From Tomocerus qinae (lineage: Eukaryota > Arthropoda > Collembola > Entomobryomorpha > Tomoceridae): a stretch of 64,000 nucleotides of DNA. Each line of letters starts with the position of its first letter. Position 1 is the stretch's first letter. A program made the position numbers and the translations under genes. Below are positions 11,601 to 22,097 of the stretch, piece after piece. Under the pieces are notes generated by a model. It worked only from the letters and a program-made list of their open reading frames with translations. It was not told where the DNA came from and did no database searches. Where the stretch lies: positions 24,573,930 through 24,637,929 of the forward strand of contig CM034549.1 in the NCBI GenBank assembly GCA_020055645.1, given 5' to 3'.

Positions 11601-13129
11601 AAATTTATTTTGTCCAGGGCACTATAAGGTTCTGCAATGGTAAACCAACTTGCAGGGGCTCCCTTTGTATCACGGTCAAATATAATTTTCAAAGCCCAGT
11701 GCAGGGCCATATTAGGAAATAACGAAGACGCCAACTTCTTTGATAGCGATGTAGCAAAAACATCTTCAGTGTCCAATACAAAAACAAGTCCAAAATAACT
11801 GAGGATATAAAAGATAAATCCTGCTATTATTGCAAGAGTGGGTTTGCCGAAAAATGTTGAGATGAAGAATAAAGAAGTTATAGTGGCCATGAGAAATAGA
11901 AAAAATATGAAGAACCATAAGGTGACATTGCAGGCTATCACTCCTCTGGTAACAAATGGTGTCAGTAAAAAGAAAGTCATCAAAACAAGAATGATAAGTA
12001 GAAGACATAAGGAATCAATCATCCATCCAGTCCAGTGCATCCAATTAGATAATCCCATCATCTTCATCAATTCTTTGATTCCCGTTTGCTTTTCGTGTAT
12101 GATCCCACGGATTATATTTGGAACACACAAAATGAAACTTAAAACAATACCATATATGAAAAAATAGGTATCTTCACCACCCAAATCCTGCTCTTTTTCA
12201 TTGAATCCTTGCAACTCTATTCTAGGAACGGGCATTACATTAGTTCTTTCCAGTTTATTTTGCACAATAATTTTATCCAATAATATTTGTAAGGTTCTAA
12301 ATCCTGAATATTTATAGAGTTGCTTAGGACCTAGGGATCGTTCTTCAAATTCTTCATTAGGTTTTAGCGACTTAGACTGACGGAGAAGGGAAGGAAGCAA
12401 CAGTGATTCAGTATAAAAATTAACTCCCTTCATCCGTATTGTGTAGGGGTATACTCCATGGACGGTTAACTCTTCCCTGAAAATGATTGCGGCTGTGAAA
12501 TTAGGTGCGTTATTGTGAGTCTTCCAAGAATTCATATCCTTTTCAAGTATCGCATCACTTTGGTATGGTACTAATTTAACGTCAATTGGTGGAAGTAAAG
12601 GTATAGTTGGCTTTGGTGGTGGACATGGGTATGGTGAACCATAAATATCCAAGCAATCGTCTCCAGGTGGAATACATACTCCAATATATTTACGTAATTC
12701 GTTGTAGCAATCATGAATCTCTGAGTCCGAAGTTGGTTGATCAGGCATGTTGATGCTTTGTAGAGCAGTCTGCAGTTTTTCCATAATTGGTTTTGTTATG
12801 TAATTGAATGGTGCAAATGCTATTCTTATTGTATTTTTACTGCCAATTAAAGGTTGTATAAGACTCCGAGGGTTGTCTGAGACATTCTTCCAAATAATGA
12901 TGATATCTTTTTCTTCTGCTGATGACCTGGGATTCACTCGACCATGACTACCACTATTATAGGGTGATGATTGACTATTCTTTTCTGATTCGTTTAGCAT
13001 ATTCTGACATCCTAATCCTGTCCATATTAGTGTTGGTAAAATAATTAGCCAAGCTGTAGCGCAACAATGTTTTTTACGGAATAAAAAGTTTTTCCACACG
13101 AGCAAATAAATTCTTTTAAAAAGCAGCAT
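5661..13129 (-). CDS. ABCA-subfamily full ABC transporter (ABCA3-like), five exons, one in-frame TGA
   Basis: A membrane ATPase of the ABCA family, which typically moves phospholipid or sterol across membranes. The inferred exons are 13129-9608, 9098-8939, 8863-8738, 8572-8327 and 7210-5661, giving 1,868 codons with all phases agreeing. The N-terminus has the ABCA-like [12 protein letters not shown] and a first membrane span near residues 22-42. A large extracytoplasmic loop and a membrane block from about residue 323 follow. NBD1 has Walker [10 protein letters not shown] (626-634), CPQHD, LSGGQ (725-729), LFLDEP (746-751), His782 and the ABCA-type FGDGYTL. A second membrane half follows. NBD2 has GVNGAGKTT (1566-1574), YSGGMKRR (1665-1672), LLDEP and His1722. 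An in-frame stop lies just upstream of the ATG at 13129. Codon 731 is TGA, so the product is either truncated or read through. Length fits ABCA3 relatives. The exon 3/4 and 4/5 junctions are the least certain. Confidence 0.93.
7211..8326 (-). other. ABCA intron 4 (1,116 bp)
   Basis: On the minus strand the donor reads TGCA|GTTAAG and the acceptor CCATAG|ATCC. Both are phase 1, which joins a cysteine-rich segment to the last exon in frame. The intron is much longer than the others. Its middle (7552-7818) is open on both strands with small inverted repeats such as TGACATTTG facing CAAATGTCA, but I do not recognise a protein or a bounded transposon there. Confidence 0.65.
8573..8737 (-). other. 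ABCA intron 3 (165 bp)
   Basis: The donor is ACAG|GTGGAT and the acceptor GGAAG|GTGAAG on the minus strand, both phase 1. The pyrimidine tract is weak. The acceptor was chosen because it keeps the frame and gives a loop of normal ABCA length before the segment ending NPTFGL. It is the least certain of the four introns. Confidence 0.5.
8864..8938 (-). other. ABCA intron 2 (75 bp)
   Basis: The donor is GCAG|GTAAGC and the acceptor TTTTTGCAG|GTGTTC. The intron length is a multiple of three and it has no stop, so a naive reading frame runs through it. Removing it restores a continuous ABCA membrane segment (GYGA joined to GVLFLIF), so splicing is the better reading. Confidence 0.8.
9099..9607 (-). 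other. ABCA intron 1 (509 bp)
   Basis: The donor is AAG|GTGTGC and the acceptor AATTACAG|GGAAAG, phase 0. Joining gives [16 protein letters not shown], matching the conserved ABCA EERVSKAKHLQ-type segment. The intron contains a short stem AAAACGGTC/GACCGTTTT near 9184-9210 and degenerate TGTCTGTC repeats near 9350. Confidence 0.8.
10937..10939 (-). other. In-frame TGA at ABCA codon 731
   Basis: The minus strand reads GGT CAG AAA TGA AGA CTT TCT. The frame before (730 codons) and after (to the next exon junction) is the same, so this is one premature stop and not a frameshift. Family members normally have a basic residue here (LSGGQKRKLS-type), so a CGA or AGA arginine codon is the likely ancestor. 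The stop would remove Walker B and the whole second half of the protein. Confidence 0.9.
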
Positions 13130-13242
13130 TTCGAGTCGAACTCCGATGGGATCTCATGCAAAATGTCACCCCACGATCAAGAATCTTGTAGTATAAAATC
13201 TATCTATCATATTCCATGATAAGTTTTTTTTAGGAAATTCGA

Positions 13243-13499
13243 ATCTTCTCTGGGGCTTCTAAACCTACAAAAAATTGTAAATACAAAGAAGGTTCGTCGA
13301 AAACTGAACTACAATCGTAGTGTGGAAAATTTGACATGTTAAGGACATTGGATATTAAGATATTATCTTCAATTGAATTGCAAACGTTAATAACTTAGTA
13401 GATATGTCAAATTTTCCACACTGAGATTGTAGTTCAGCTTTCGATGAACCTTCTTTGCATTTACACTTTTTTTGTAGGCTTAGAAGCCTCAGAGTAGAT
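13243..13499. mobile_element. Long-armed foldback MITE just upstream of the ABCA start
   Basis: The inverted arms are about 90-95 bp with scattered mismatches. Both contain GGTTC-TCGAAA-CTGAACTACAAT and then GTGTGGAAAATTTGACAT. About 70 bp of non-palindromic AT-rich sequence separates them. The tips are ATCTTCTCTGGGGC (left) and ATCTACTCTGAGGC (reverse complement of the right). The element sits 114 bp before the ABCA start codon, so it lies in or next to the promoter or 5' UTR. The family is unassigned. Confidence 0.8.
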
Positions 13500-14198
13500 C
13501 CAAACTTTTAAAAAATTGAACTTTTGACTTAGTCTCTTATTGTCAATGATAAGCACATGGGCGTGGGGCTTAGTGATATTCTTGTTTGACAAGGTTGGCC
13601 ATTTCCACAAAGCAGCTAAATTATGCGTACATTCAGTTGGAGAAGGCAATATTTTCTTTTACATAAGTGAGTAAAATATTCAAAGGTCAAAGCATATACG
13701 GGCACGGGAGATGGATAGAACGAAAGTTACCCACGCACTTTCCAGTCAGGAGGCGTGAGGCACTTGCCATCCAGTATGACGAAAGTTGTTGAAAACACTG
13801 CTTGCTTTTGAATGAGCAATTACACGACTTTTTACGATTTACCCACTTCCCCAGACGGGGGTGCAATAGATTAGGCCCATTAACGAACTCAGAGTTGCTT
13901 TTGACTTTTTGTTTCATTCATTCAAATATTCCCCTCCTGTCGAAAGTTATGAGGAAATCTTTAAATACATGGAGAAATAGGTAGATAGATAAATATATAG
14001 ATATACAGAAAGAGAGACAAAGTATTATACTTCCATACAGTAATCTACCAATTCTGGAATAATAAAATTATATCGAGTTACTTCCTCATACTTACAGTAC
14101 AGTTCATTTAGTCTATACAAGTGCACGGGCTTTAGCGTTGGATTTTTTGAGGTACTATCCATAACTTTAAATAATATCCATAGAGATTTTATTATTGA
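13500..14198. other. Non-coding stretch between repeats
   Basis: No gene is recognised. There is a short GATA-type microsatellite near 13978-14005. The stretch ends at the candidate Helitron terminus. Confidence 0.55.
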
Positions 14199-14225
14199 CT
14201 AGAAAAAGCCCGTCCTACGGACGGG
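14199..14225 (-). mobile_element. Candidate Helitron 3' terminus (hairpin plus CTAG)
   Basis: On the minus strand a 7-bp GC-rich stem CCCGTCC-GTA-GGACGGG is followed by CTTTTT and CTAG, with T as the next base. Helitron 3' ends carry a short hairpin 5-12 nt before CTRR and insert between A and T, so position, sequence and flank all fit. The element body would lie at higher coordinates. I could not fix its 5' TC end and saw no Rep/helicase coding sequence, so it would be a non-autonomous copy or a remnant. Confidence 0.5.
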
Positions 14226-14337
14226 AAATTATCAACACTACCCACTTCGAAATATTGTAATTATTCTTGCACCTGCGTACTTACACGAAGTTCATCTTTT
14301 ACATTCAAACATTATCACGGAAATTTTTCATTGAGCA

Positions 14338-14990
14338 ACTCCACTTTAAGATTATCTTATGGGTATGATGAAACATCCAATACACTGGCCCATACTCTGA
14401 ACTCTCACTTGAGACCACTCCAAAACTTATTAGTGACTTAAGATCACCTTTCCTCAAAATCGGTACCACGACATCCTCATCTCAAGACAATCTTATAGCA
14501 ATATCTTTTGTCCATCTTATCGGTACCATGATCATCGTCTTATGACTTAAGATCGTAAAATAACAATCTTAAGTTCGTCTTTCCTAAGACCCCGATTTTG
14601 TTGTCTTGAGACGATCTTTCGTCCTATTTGGTAGGCATTTTTCTCAATAAAACGAATGTCTCTTGTGTTGGCTTTATCTCACATCAACAATTTACGAGAA
14701 CTGTTGCCATAGTTTTCCAGATGAGAATACGGGAGTAGGGAGTGTCAATAGGAGGGTAATGAAAATTCAAGTATCCGTAGTAACCCCACCGATTTTGTCT
14801 AAAATTTTGCTCTAACGAGATCGTAAGATGAACTTGAGATGAACTTTCCTTGATTTTATGAAAGACGGGACTCAAGACAGTCTTGTGTAAGACGATGTTG
14901 TCACAATGATCGTGGTACCGATTTTCAATAAGATCTTCGCTGGTCTTAAGATGATCTTACATAAGATAATCTTAAGATGGTCTTATGACG
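14338..14990. mobile_element. Foldback element with repeated CTTAAG motifs
   Basis: Both ends carry TAAGATTATCTTATG as inverted copies, and further in both arms carry AATCGGTACCACGA. Motifs of the type GACTTAAGATC/GATCTTAAGTC recur five times (near 14436, 14542, 14566, 14946 and 14970), with related CTTGAGACGATC units between them. The centre (14640-14800) is non-palindromic and non-coding. This fits a foldback transposon with multiple subterminal binding-site-like repeats. The boundaries are approximate. Confidence 0.6.
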
Positions 14991-15031
14991 GAGGTTGGTA
15001 GTACCACCCTTTATCAAATATACGCGTACCC

Positions 15032-15745
15032 CATAGACTGTCCCTGTACAATAAGACTGTTATTGCCAGTGTGCATCGAACGTTATAGGGTGACGATAAT
15101 AGAATGTTTTGCTCTCTTTCTGCAGCCAGTTTGAGGTTTGGGTGCATTCAGTTGACTTTTAGCTGTGAAAAATCCCGTGGTCATGGATACAGCCACTGAT
15201 TCCCCCGGGGCCTGCACCCAGTTTTCCTATCTAAACTGGCTGCAGAAAAAGAGCAAAACATTCTATTATCGTCACCCTATAACGTTCGATGCACACTGGT
15301 TATTGCTATTGAGATATAGCTGCAACTTCCTTATTGGTTCTTACCCTTGGCTATTGTTTGTTACCCTTGGTTATTGGTTGTTACCCTAACACGTGGGTAT
15401 ATAAACTGCACCATGGGGATAATACGTTTATAGCATTCTTGAGTAAGCGAAGCGACAACCCACCTAAAATTACATCTTCTTTGCGCTTACCCCAAAGAAG
15501 ATGTAATTTTTGGTGGGTTGTCGCTTCGCTTACTCTAAGAATGCTATAAACGTATTATCCCCATGGTGCAGTTTATATTATACCCACGTGTTATTACTCA
15601 CTACCAATAGCCAAGGGTAACAACCAATAGCCAAGGGTAACGCTAATTCTAAACCAATAAGGAAGAGGTTTGGTAAATTGGCAGTTGCAGCTATATCTCA
15701 ATAGCAATAGCAGTCTTATTGTACAAAGACATGTTTTAGTCTATG
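15032..15745. mobile_element. Long hairpin foldback element, left arm interrupted by a hAT MITE
   Basis: The outer tips CATAGACT and AGTCTATG are inverted, followed by TGTACAATAAGACTG in both arms. The inner arms match almost perfectly across a loop of about 10 bases centred near 15488, with about four differences in the innermost 98 bp. Each arm holds two or more tandem copies of a GTTACCCTTGGCTATTG unit. Removing the nested element at 15067-15298 and one target copy restores arm-to-arm alignment with a single mismatch at the junction. Reading frames inside are palindrome artefacts. Confidence 0.85.
15067..15298. mobile_element. hAT-type MITE nested in the hairpin, with 8-bp target duplication
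   Basis: The terminal inverted repeats are about 66 bp, starting CAGTGTGCATCGAACG, with one mismatch. The flanking direct repeats are GTTATTGC at 15059-15066 and 15299-15306. An 8-bp duplication with CAGTG-type tips is characteristic of the hAT superfamily. The element has 232 bp and no coding capacity, so it must have been moved by a transposase encoded elsewhere. The near-identical arms imply recent activity. Confidence 0.9.
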
Positions 15746-18700
15746 CGCTTACCCAAGGCAAATGGACTGATTCCCGCCCCCTCCACTCTCCCCTTCCCAG
15801 CATCAGGTGGGTTCAGTAAAGAAAGTCCCATAAGAGAGTTTGAACTTTTATTTGGAACTTTCTTTTGAATTAGTCATGCTGGTAGTCATGGATACGCACC
15901 CTTCAGGAGTAAATTGCAAGTCCCATATAAAATTCAAACTCTCACGGTAAAAAAACTGTACACGGTAGATACCAAGGGTATCAATTCGGTGTATTATCAA
16001 TTATCATATTTTGGTGTGCCAATTAATGCTAAGAGGTTGAGGGGAAAATGGAGTGAGGTGCTAAATTCCGACTCCGACTAGGCTTTATTCGATTTTTTTG
16101 TATAGTTACCTCAGAGCTTTCGTATACTTTTTCAAATTCCGACCACACATTAAAAAACGATTCTGATTGGTGGAAATTTTTTTCGATTAGCCAATAAAAT
16201 TGTAGATATCCATGACGAAATTCTATATGATTTCTACTTACTACCCCAAGGGGCAACCCGTGGACATCACCTATGCAACTGAAAAGTGGGTGGAGTTTGT
16301 GGGAACATTACATGGGATTGATAGAACTTCGATTGACGTCACCGGAAGTCATACTTAGGGGGTTTACATGGAAATTACGTTCCACTCTCCTCGGGGGTGA
16401 CACCGGGTGACCCTTGGCGATAAAAATAACAGCTAGTGTCCGAACCTTCCCCTATACTATCCTTGCCCAAGGGGTAATATTTCATGTAACAATGCTCTCA
16501 ATGGCGAATAGCCTGTGCACTTATGGTAAGATAATGCAAACTAAGAGACATTATCGGAAACTCATTTTAAGTTGAAAACATATTCGTAGACAGAGTGACA
16601 GAGAATCGAGTAGGAAGCCACCTTGCTAGTTTAGGAGTGACGAGAAGCATCGACAGTTGACGACAGGCACATGACTAACGTACGGCACACTCCCAACATG
16701 AGATGATGGGAAAACTAATCGATTTGGGTTGAATTGCACTTTATTTTATAAGATACAGTCTGCATCTTACAAAATATTTGTACACAAACGTTTAAAAGGG
16801 TACTCATTAAACTACTAACCGTCCAACTCCTACTCCCCCTGAAGGAAGTAGGAGTTGAACGTTTTGCGGAGGTATTGAAATTAAACTTTTTCTGCAACTT
16901 CCAAACTGAAGACTGCATCCTTAATAAACTTTCTTAAGTAATTTTTTGTCTTAATTATATTATCTACATGGACATATTTACAATAAATAATATCACCATA
17001 ATATTATCCTTGCCCACTTATTTGCTGTTATGTTTATGCTATAGGGTTTTGTAGCACCTAAGACTAATACATCTAGACCAACATCTAGACAAAGAAAGAT
17101 ATCTGGAAAAAGAAAACGAAAATTTTTACTGTTACTGTAAGAGAATGTCATAATCTGTATGTCTTGGGTGTATGATAGGACATTGTTATCGTTGGCTGAT
17201 GGTTATGAGTTAAAGGGTTTTGTTTGTAGTGCAAGTTGTTATTCGTTGTAAGTGAGACTGCATAATTGATGCATTGTTTGTTCTTTTACAGATACATAAA
17301 GGGTATAGCACAATAATGGCAGTTCTTTCGGGGAAATACATACATGCATACTTATAAGTGTATAGATAGCGTTATACAGATTGAGTACAGTATATAGGAT
17401 AGGAAATAGATTGCTTCGTGTAGTGTCCTTCTGAAGTGTAGTAGGTACTTGTGTTTGTAAATATAGTAGGTATATACTTTTGTATTACCTATGTAGTATA
17501 ATATGATATGTGTAGTGTATATGGCAATATAGAGTAGGTCTAATCTCCTAAACATCAGAGCGAGCGAGAGAGGAGTATATGTGTAGGAAGAGCAATAACG
17601 GAAAAAGCTTGGGTCGGACATTTCCATCACCTTTCCCCGAAGGAATTGTAGCCGCCTAGATTACATGCTGTCATTATGCAAATAAGAACTAGAAGGAAGA
17701 AAGTCATTGCTCGGTTCTATGCAGTCGGAGTTGTTGTTGTTGTGTAAGAATACGTCCTATCACCACTGCCTATCATGTCATATCATTTCCTCTTACACCA
17801 AAACCATGAACGCCTAATTAAATATTGATTTCTTGAGAAAAAAATATGTGCACTGGTTTCGTCTGTAGTACATTCTCCCTCCTCCTTCCCTGTCGACATT
17901 CAATGAGATTTCCTCGAGTTTTTCCAAAAAGAATTGGAGCAGAAAAAAGTTTACATTGTGTGAGTGAATGCACCAGACGACGGATAGAGTGGATTGCACT
18001 GCACGCTTAGACTACAAAAGATAGTACTTTAATTTTCAAAGGAGGCTACGGCTCAACTCCAGTTCCAGCTCAACAACTTCTGTGAGAGCAGATTTATCGG
18101 AAGAGTATTTATCGGATTAATTAAAAATTAGCTATGTGTCTATTGGCCACGGCTAAACTTTCCCCGGAGATAATTGACTTTCTCCTGTATAACCACTATA
18201 GTTTTTTACAACTTTTTTCACGCAAAAAAACTTACCTTAGTTCCACATCTATTAATTAACTACTTACTTAAGCTATATGTGACATGCTTTCATTCAATCC
18301 ATGCTAACTCCATTACACTTCGTTTATATAGACGCTCTAGGAAATAAGTACCTTTCATTCCAAATTCCAGTACAAATAAATTGAGTCAACAAATAAAAAT
18401 GTCATTAAATCCTACTTCAATTTATTTCTGATGTTACATTCTTTACTTTCCACAAGTTGGTCCTTCAGTTCTACCTTTATTCGACAATCCGTCCTGTATA
18501 TCCTTTTACAGAAATAAATTCAAATTCAAGGTCTTCTTTTCTATGAATTATTAACAACTCACTTTAGTGCTTGGAGACAGCGTAATACAAGTCCACCATA
18601 TGCCAACCTTTGTTATGTCTGACAGTAAGATCGAATAAAACCAATAGCTCTTTATAACTTTTAATGGAATCCAATAGTTCTACACAAAATAGACAGTTTT

Positions 18701-21700
18701 CATTATTCGTAGAATGTGAAAGGGCAGGATTCAATTTTCTTGTCTTTGCTTTTCAACAGACAACTAATACTTTGGGAACCATACAAATAAAACTCGTAAT
18801 AAGTCTGTGGTACTACAGCCCAAGTATATAATGCATAATAAATATCTTCAAATGAAACTATGATTAGTATGCACATAAATGCGGACAATACAATACCTAC
18901 TATACACAAATAGTTATGAAGAACTGAATGTTTTCCTAATACTTGGCTCTCTACCTAAGAGCCTCTTCAATTCTTTCAACCCAACGACATTCTTATGGTA
19001 ATCGAATGTTTTGAATCGTGGAAAAAGCTCTATACACAGATACACACACTTAACTGAGTACATGGAATCTATTCGAATTTCTGATATATAAATCACATTT
19101 ACTGTTATGTAGTGCATAGTAAAGAATCTCTTACATTCTGAACTCTTTCTATGTATGATTACTTATTATATCTGTGCTGGAGCACAATCAACTTCATTTC
19201 CCATGTGGATAAATATTTATTCAACTCCAATCATTATCTCTATCTCTGAAATACATGGGATCGAGCCAACTTGAACCAATGAAACTTATTTGGCTAAAAC
19301 GCTATCAAAATAACTAAACTCAGAGATAGAATGTACATCTATCTGAAAGTATTACATGGTTAGTAGTAGCTACTGAGAAAGTTTTGACTCTCAAAACAGA
19401 CTATTTGGAATGATTTGCGAAGGGTAATTTTCTTTAGGAATCTGCAAGCATGCATCAGAGTTAGAATGGTAAAAATGAAATAAATGAGGATAATGTACAT
19501 GGGTAGAGGCTGTGGATGGAAAATAATTGAATTTGAATGCTGACTACCTCTAAATGCATCCGTTCTGAATGTATCCCACGAAATTGGGCGATCGAAATGA
19601 TTAGTAACAATGTGGGAGAGATGAATAGAGAATCAAATGTAGACTATCTATTTATCTATCATTCTTGTAGAATTGGAGGAGGAGTATAGATTGTGTGCAT
19701 AGGTAAGCAAAAGCAAGGAAGTAATGTAAATGGACAAGGGAATGAAAGTAGAGTGGAGGGAGCTAGATGAGGATGGTTAAACAATAGAGTGAAAGGCGAA
19801 AAAGCCATAGTTTATACAATTGGGACTATTGGCTATGCTATGCAAATACTTATAGTTAGAATTGAGACCTTGGGTTTGGTCTTGTCATGTCCGGATTGCA
19901 AGCTTTTGGAAGATATTCTCTAGGTATAATACACAGTATACAGTATTAAGGTATTATAGAAGTATTCGTCGAAGCATCCGGATTTTGCAAGCGAGCCATG
20001 ACATGGTATGGTTGGATTTTGTCGCCCGGATTCCTGCGGACATGCGGCTCCTTTCCTCGTCTAAGCTCTATTTATTCCTAGTCTATGGGTAGTTATTAGA
20101 TCGGAATGGATATAACCAATCCCCTGCCCTCGCCACTATTCCTTTTGGTGTGAAACGCTCTACTCTCCTACTACATGTATATGAAATGAGTTCTTCAAGA
20201 AACTTGTTCTGCAGAGAGTGAGGGAATGGGAAAAGAACTAACTTAACTTCGGTGGCCATTTCTACTGAGTTTGGGAGGGGAGCCAAAGTCACTCCAGCTA
20301 AGGCCCTAATCCATTTTTACTCACAAAGACCAGAAAACTGAAACCTGTTGTCCCACTCCTTCCTACTGTTTGCTTCTCCAACCAAGACAACATTATGTCA
20401 CTACGCTAGAGGTACACAAATCTTTTTCGACAAATTCACTACTTTCACCTATCTCCGTTCTAAACTACTTTAATGAATTTATGGAATCATAGTGTGCATA
20501 ATGTAGTAAACTCGTTTCCGTGTGCCGCACCAACCTTCACCTAAGTACACTTAAAAACCTACCCAATCTCATCCCGAGAAAGTACTTTACATAACTCGGC
20601 CATTTCTAATGCCTAGTGTCGCATGAGAAGGACTAATAGCTTAGGTATTAACTATTCAAGTGACTTCTCGCCAGAGTCTGTAGGAGTGACCTCCTTATCA
20701 TTACTGTTGTAATTCTACCTAATAGTCCTTCTATTGTATTCCCTTGTTTTAATGCACACTCGTCTCTACATATTACATTGTCGACCCCGCACACTACATC
20801 AGCTTAGTTTACTGGACTACTAAAGAAACCGACCAATGCTTTGAGCAAATATTTGCATTTAATTCAATTTGCTTCCTTTGGCTTCCTTTGATTGTGTTAG
20901 GCCACGGCTTCTTCGGCGAACTTCTCATTCCTCTCTCTTCCTCAACTAAACTAGTTAAGCTCAATGGATAAAGTGGGGCCAAGACCCTTTCCTACATTCA
21001 TTTAATCAACCTTCATTCAATCTTCTGCACACATATCCCTCATCTTGATAATAATATGCCCATCTTTCCACGTGTCGGAACTTACAATCCCTTTGAACTT
21101 CAATTTATTCTTCAAACAGTAAATATGTACCAAATGGGACTGAGAACCCAAAGGATAATTTATGATTTGACTAAGTACAATCGTACATCTTATTTTGGAA
21201 GAACCACTTGTAATAATATTTCACACCTATATTACTAGATAGCACATAAAATTATTTTTACGCATTTTGCATTAATGGCCATTTGTGACCCACTTGCAAA
21301 TATTTAAGTGGAAAAATTGACAGTAAAGAGGTCTATAATATATAGCAGCAAATAATTATTTGGCATCAGCTTTATAATTCGATTGTTTAAAATAAAATAG
21401 TGGTTGAAAACCTTTCATATTGTAAAATATTGATTACAATGGAAGAGTATAATTCTCTACTATTTAGGACATGCTAAGTAGTTAAAATCTTGTCTGAAAT
21501 TGTATATACACTATTAATAGTATATTTATGAATGGATTTGATAATTACACGGGCTGGTGTATGTACACGCATTGAGAATTGAAGACTATTACTGTTAAGA
21601 TTCCTCTTGAGGGGATATTATAATTGTGAAGTCTGCATAAAGTACTAATCTGATGTTAAGTCCCATCTCCTATTCCGCTAGTGCGCATTAAATATCTACC

Positions 21701-22097
21701 TATTTCCATTATGATCTGGCGTAGGCCAAAGTGCCTTGAGTATAGTGTTTGTTGCCTCTCAGCTTCTTACGTGCCATAGCATCCCAATATGGATTGGACT
21801 AGACAGAATTACTTCAATAAATCTACGCACTACTTAGGAAGTGCACACTGCACTATGTGGTAGTAGTGTATATACATACAAGAGTGTAAGTAGAGTATGA
21901 CTTTAGAGTAGGTACGTAGTAGTGGAGAGAATTTCTCTCGGAGTGTATCTCTGGGGACTTTGTTTAATTTCCACGAGACATAGAAACATTACCTTGTTAT
22001 ACTACATTTTAAAGTATTTTTTCACTACTACTGTCTACTACTGATAAAGACTAGGTATATCAATGAAATAGTAAATATTATTTATTTAAAACTACAG
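15746..22097. other. Long non-coding stretch
   Basis: No protein gene is supported: open frames are short and share no domain or splice logic. It includes a 10-bp perfect stem at 16824-16857, a TTG run near 17731 and two copies of the ACTTTCTC octamer (18177, and reverse at 19375). The sequence is AT-rich throughout. Confidence 0.55.
16824..16857. repeat. Short perfect hairpin
   Basis: CAACTCCTAC and GTAGGAGTTG face each other over a 14-base loop. No role is evident. Confidence 0.5.

Noticed and set aside
9906-12167. Several open frames of 68-117 codons on the plus strand
   Set aside because: They are antisense shadows of the conserved ABCA coding sequence.
13120-13160. tRNA B-box-like AGTTCGACTC on the minus strand
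   Set aside because: It lies at the ABCA start codon with no matching A box or cloverleaf arms.
15165-15549. Two plus-strand frames inside the hairpin cluster
   Set aside because: They run across palindromic arms and a MITE boundary and have no protein character.
14226-17360. A full-length Helitron from the CTAG end to a TCTATACAC-like 5' end near 17358
   Set aside because: The 5' candidate is a weak match 3 kb away and nothing links the two ends.
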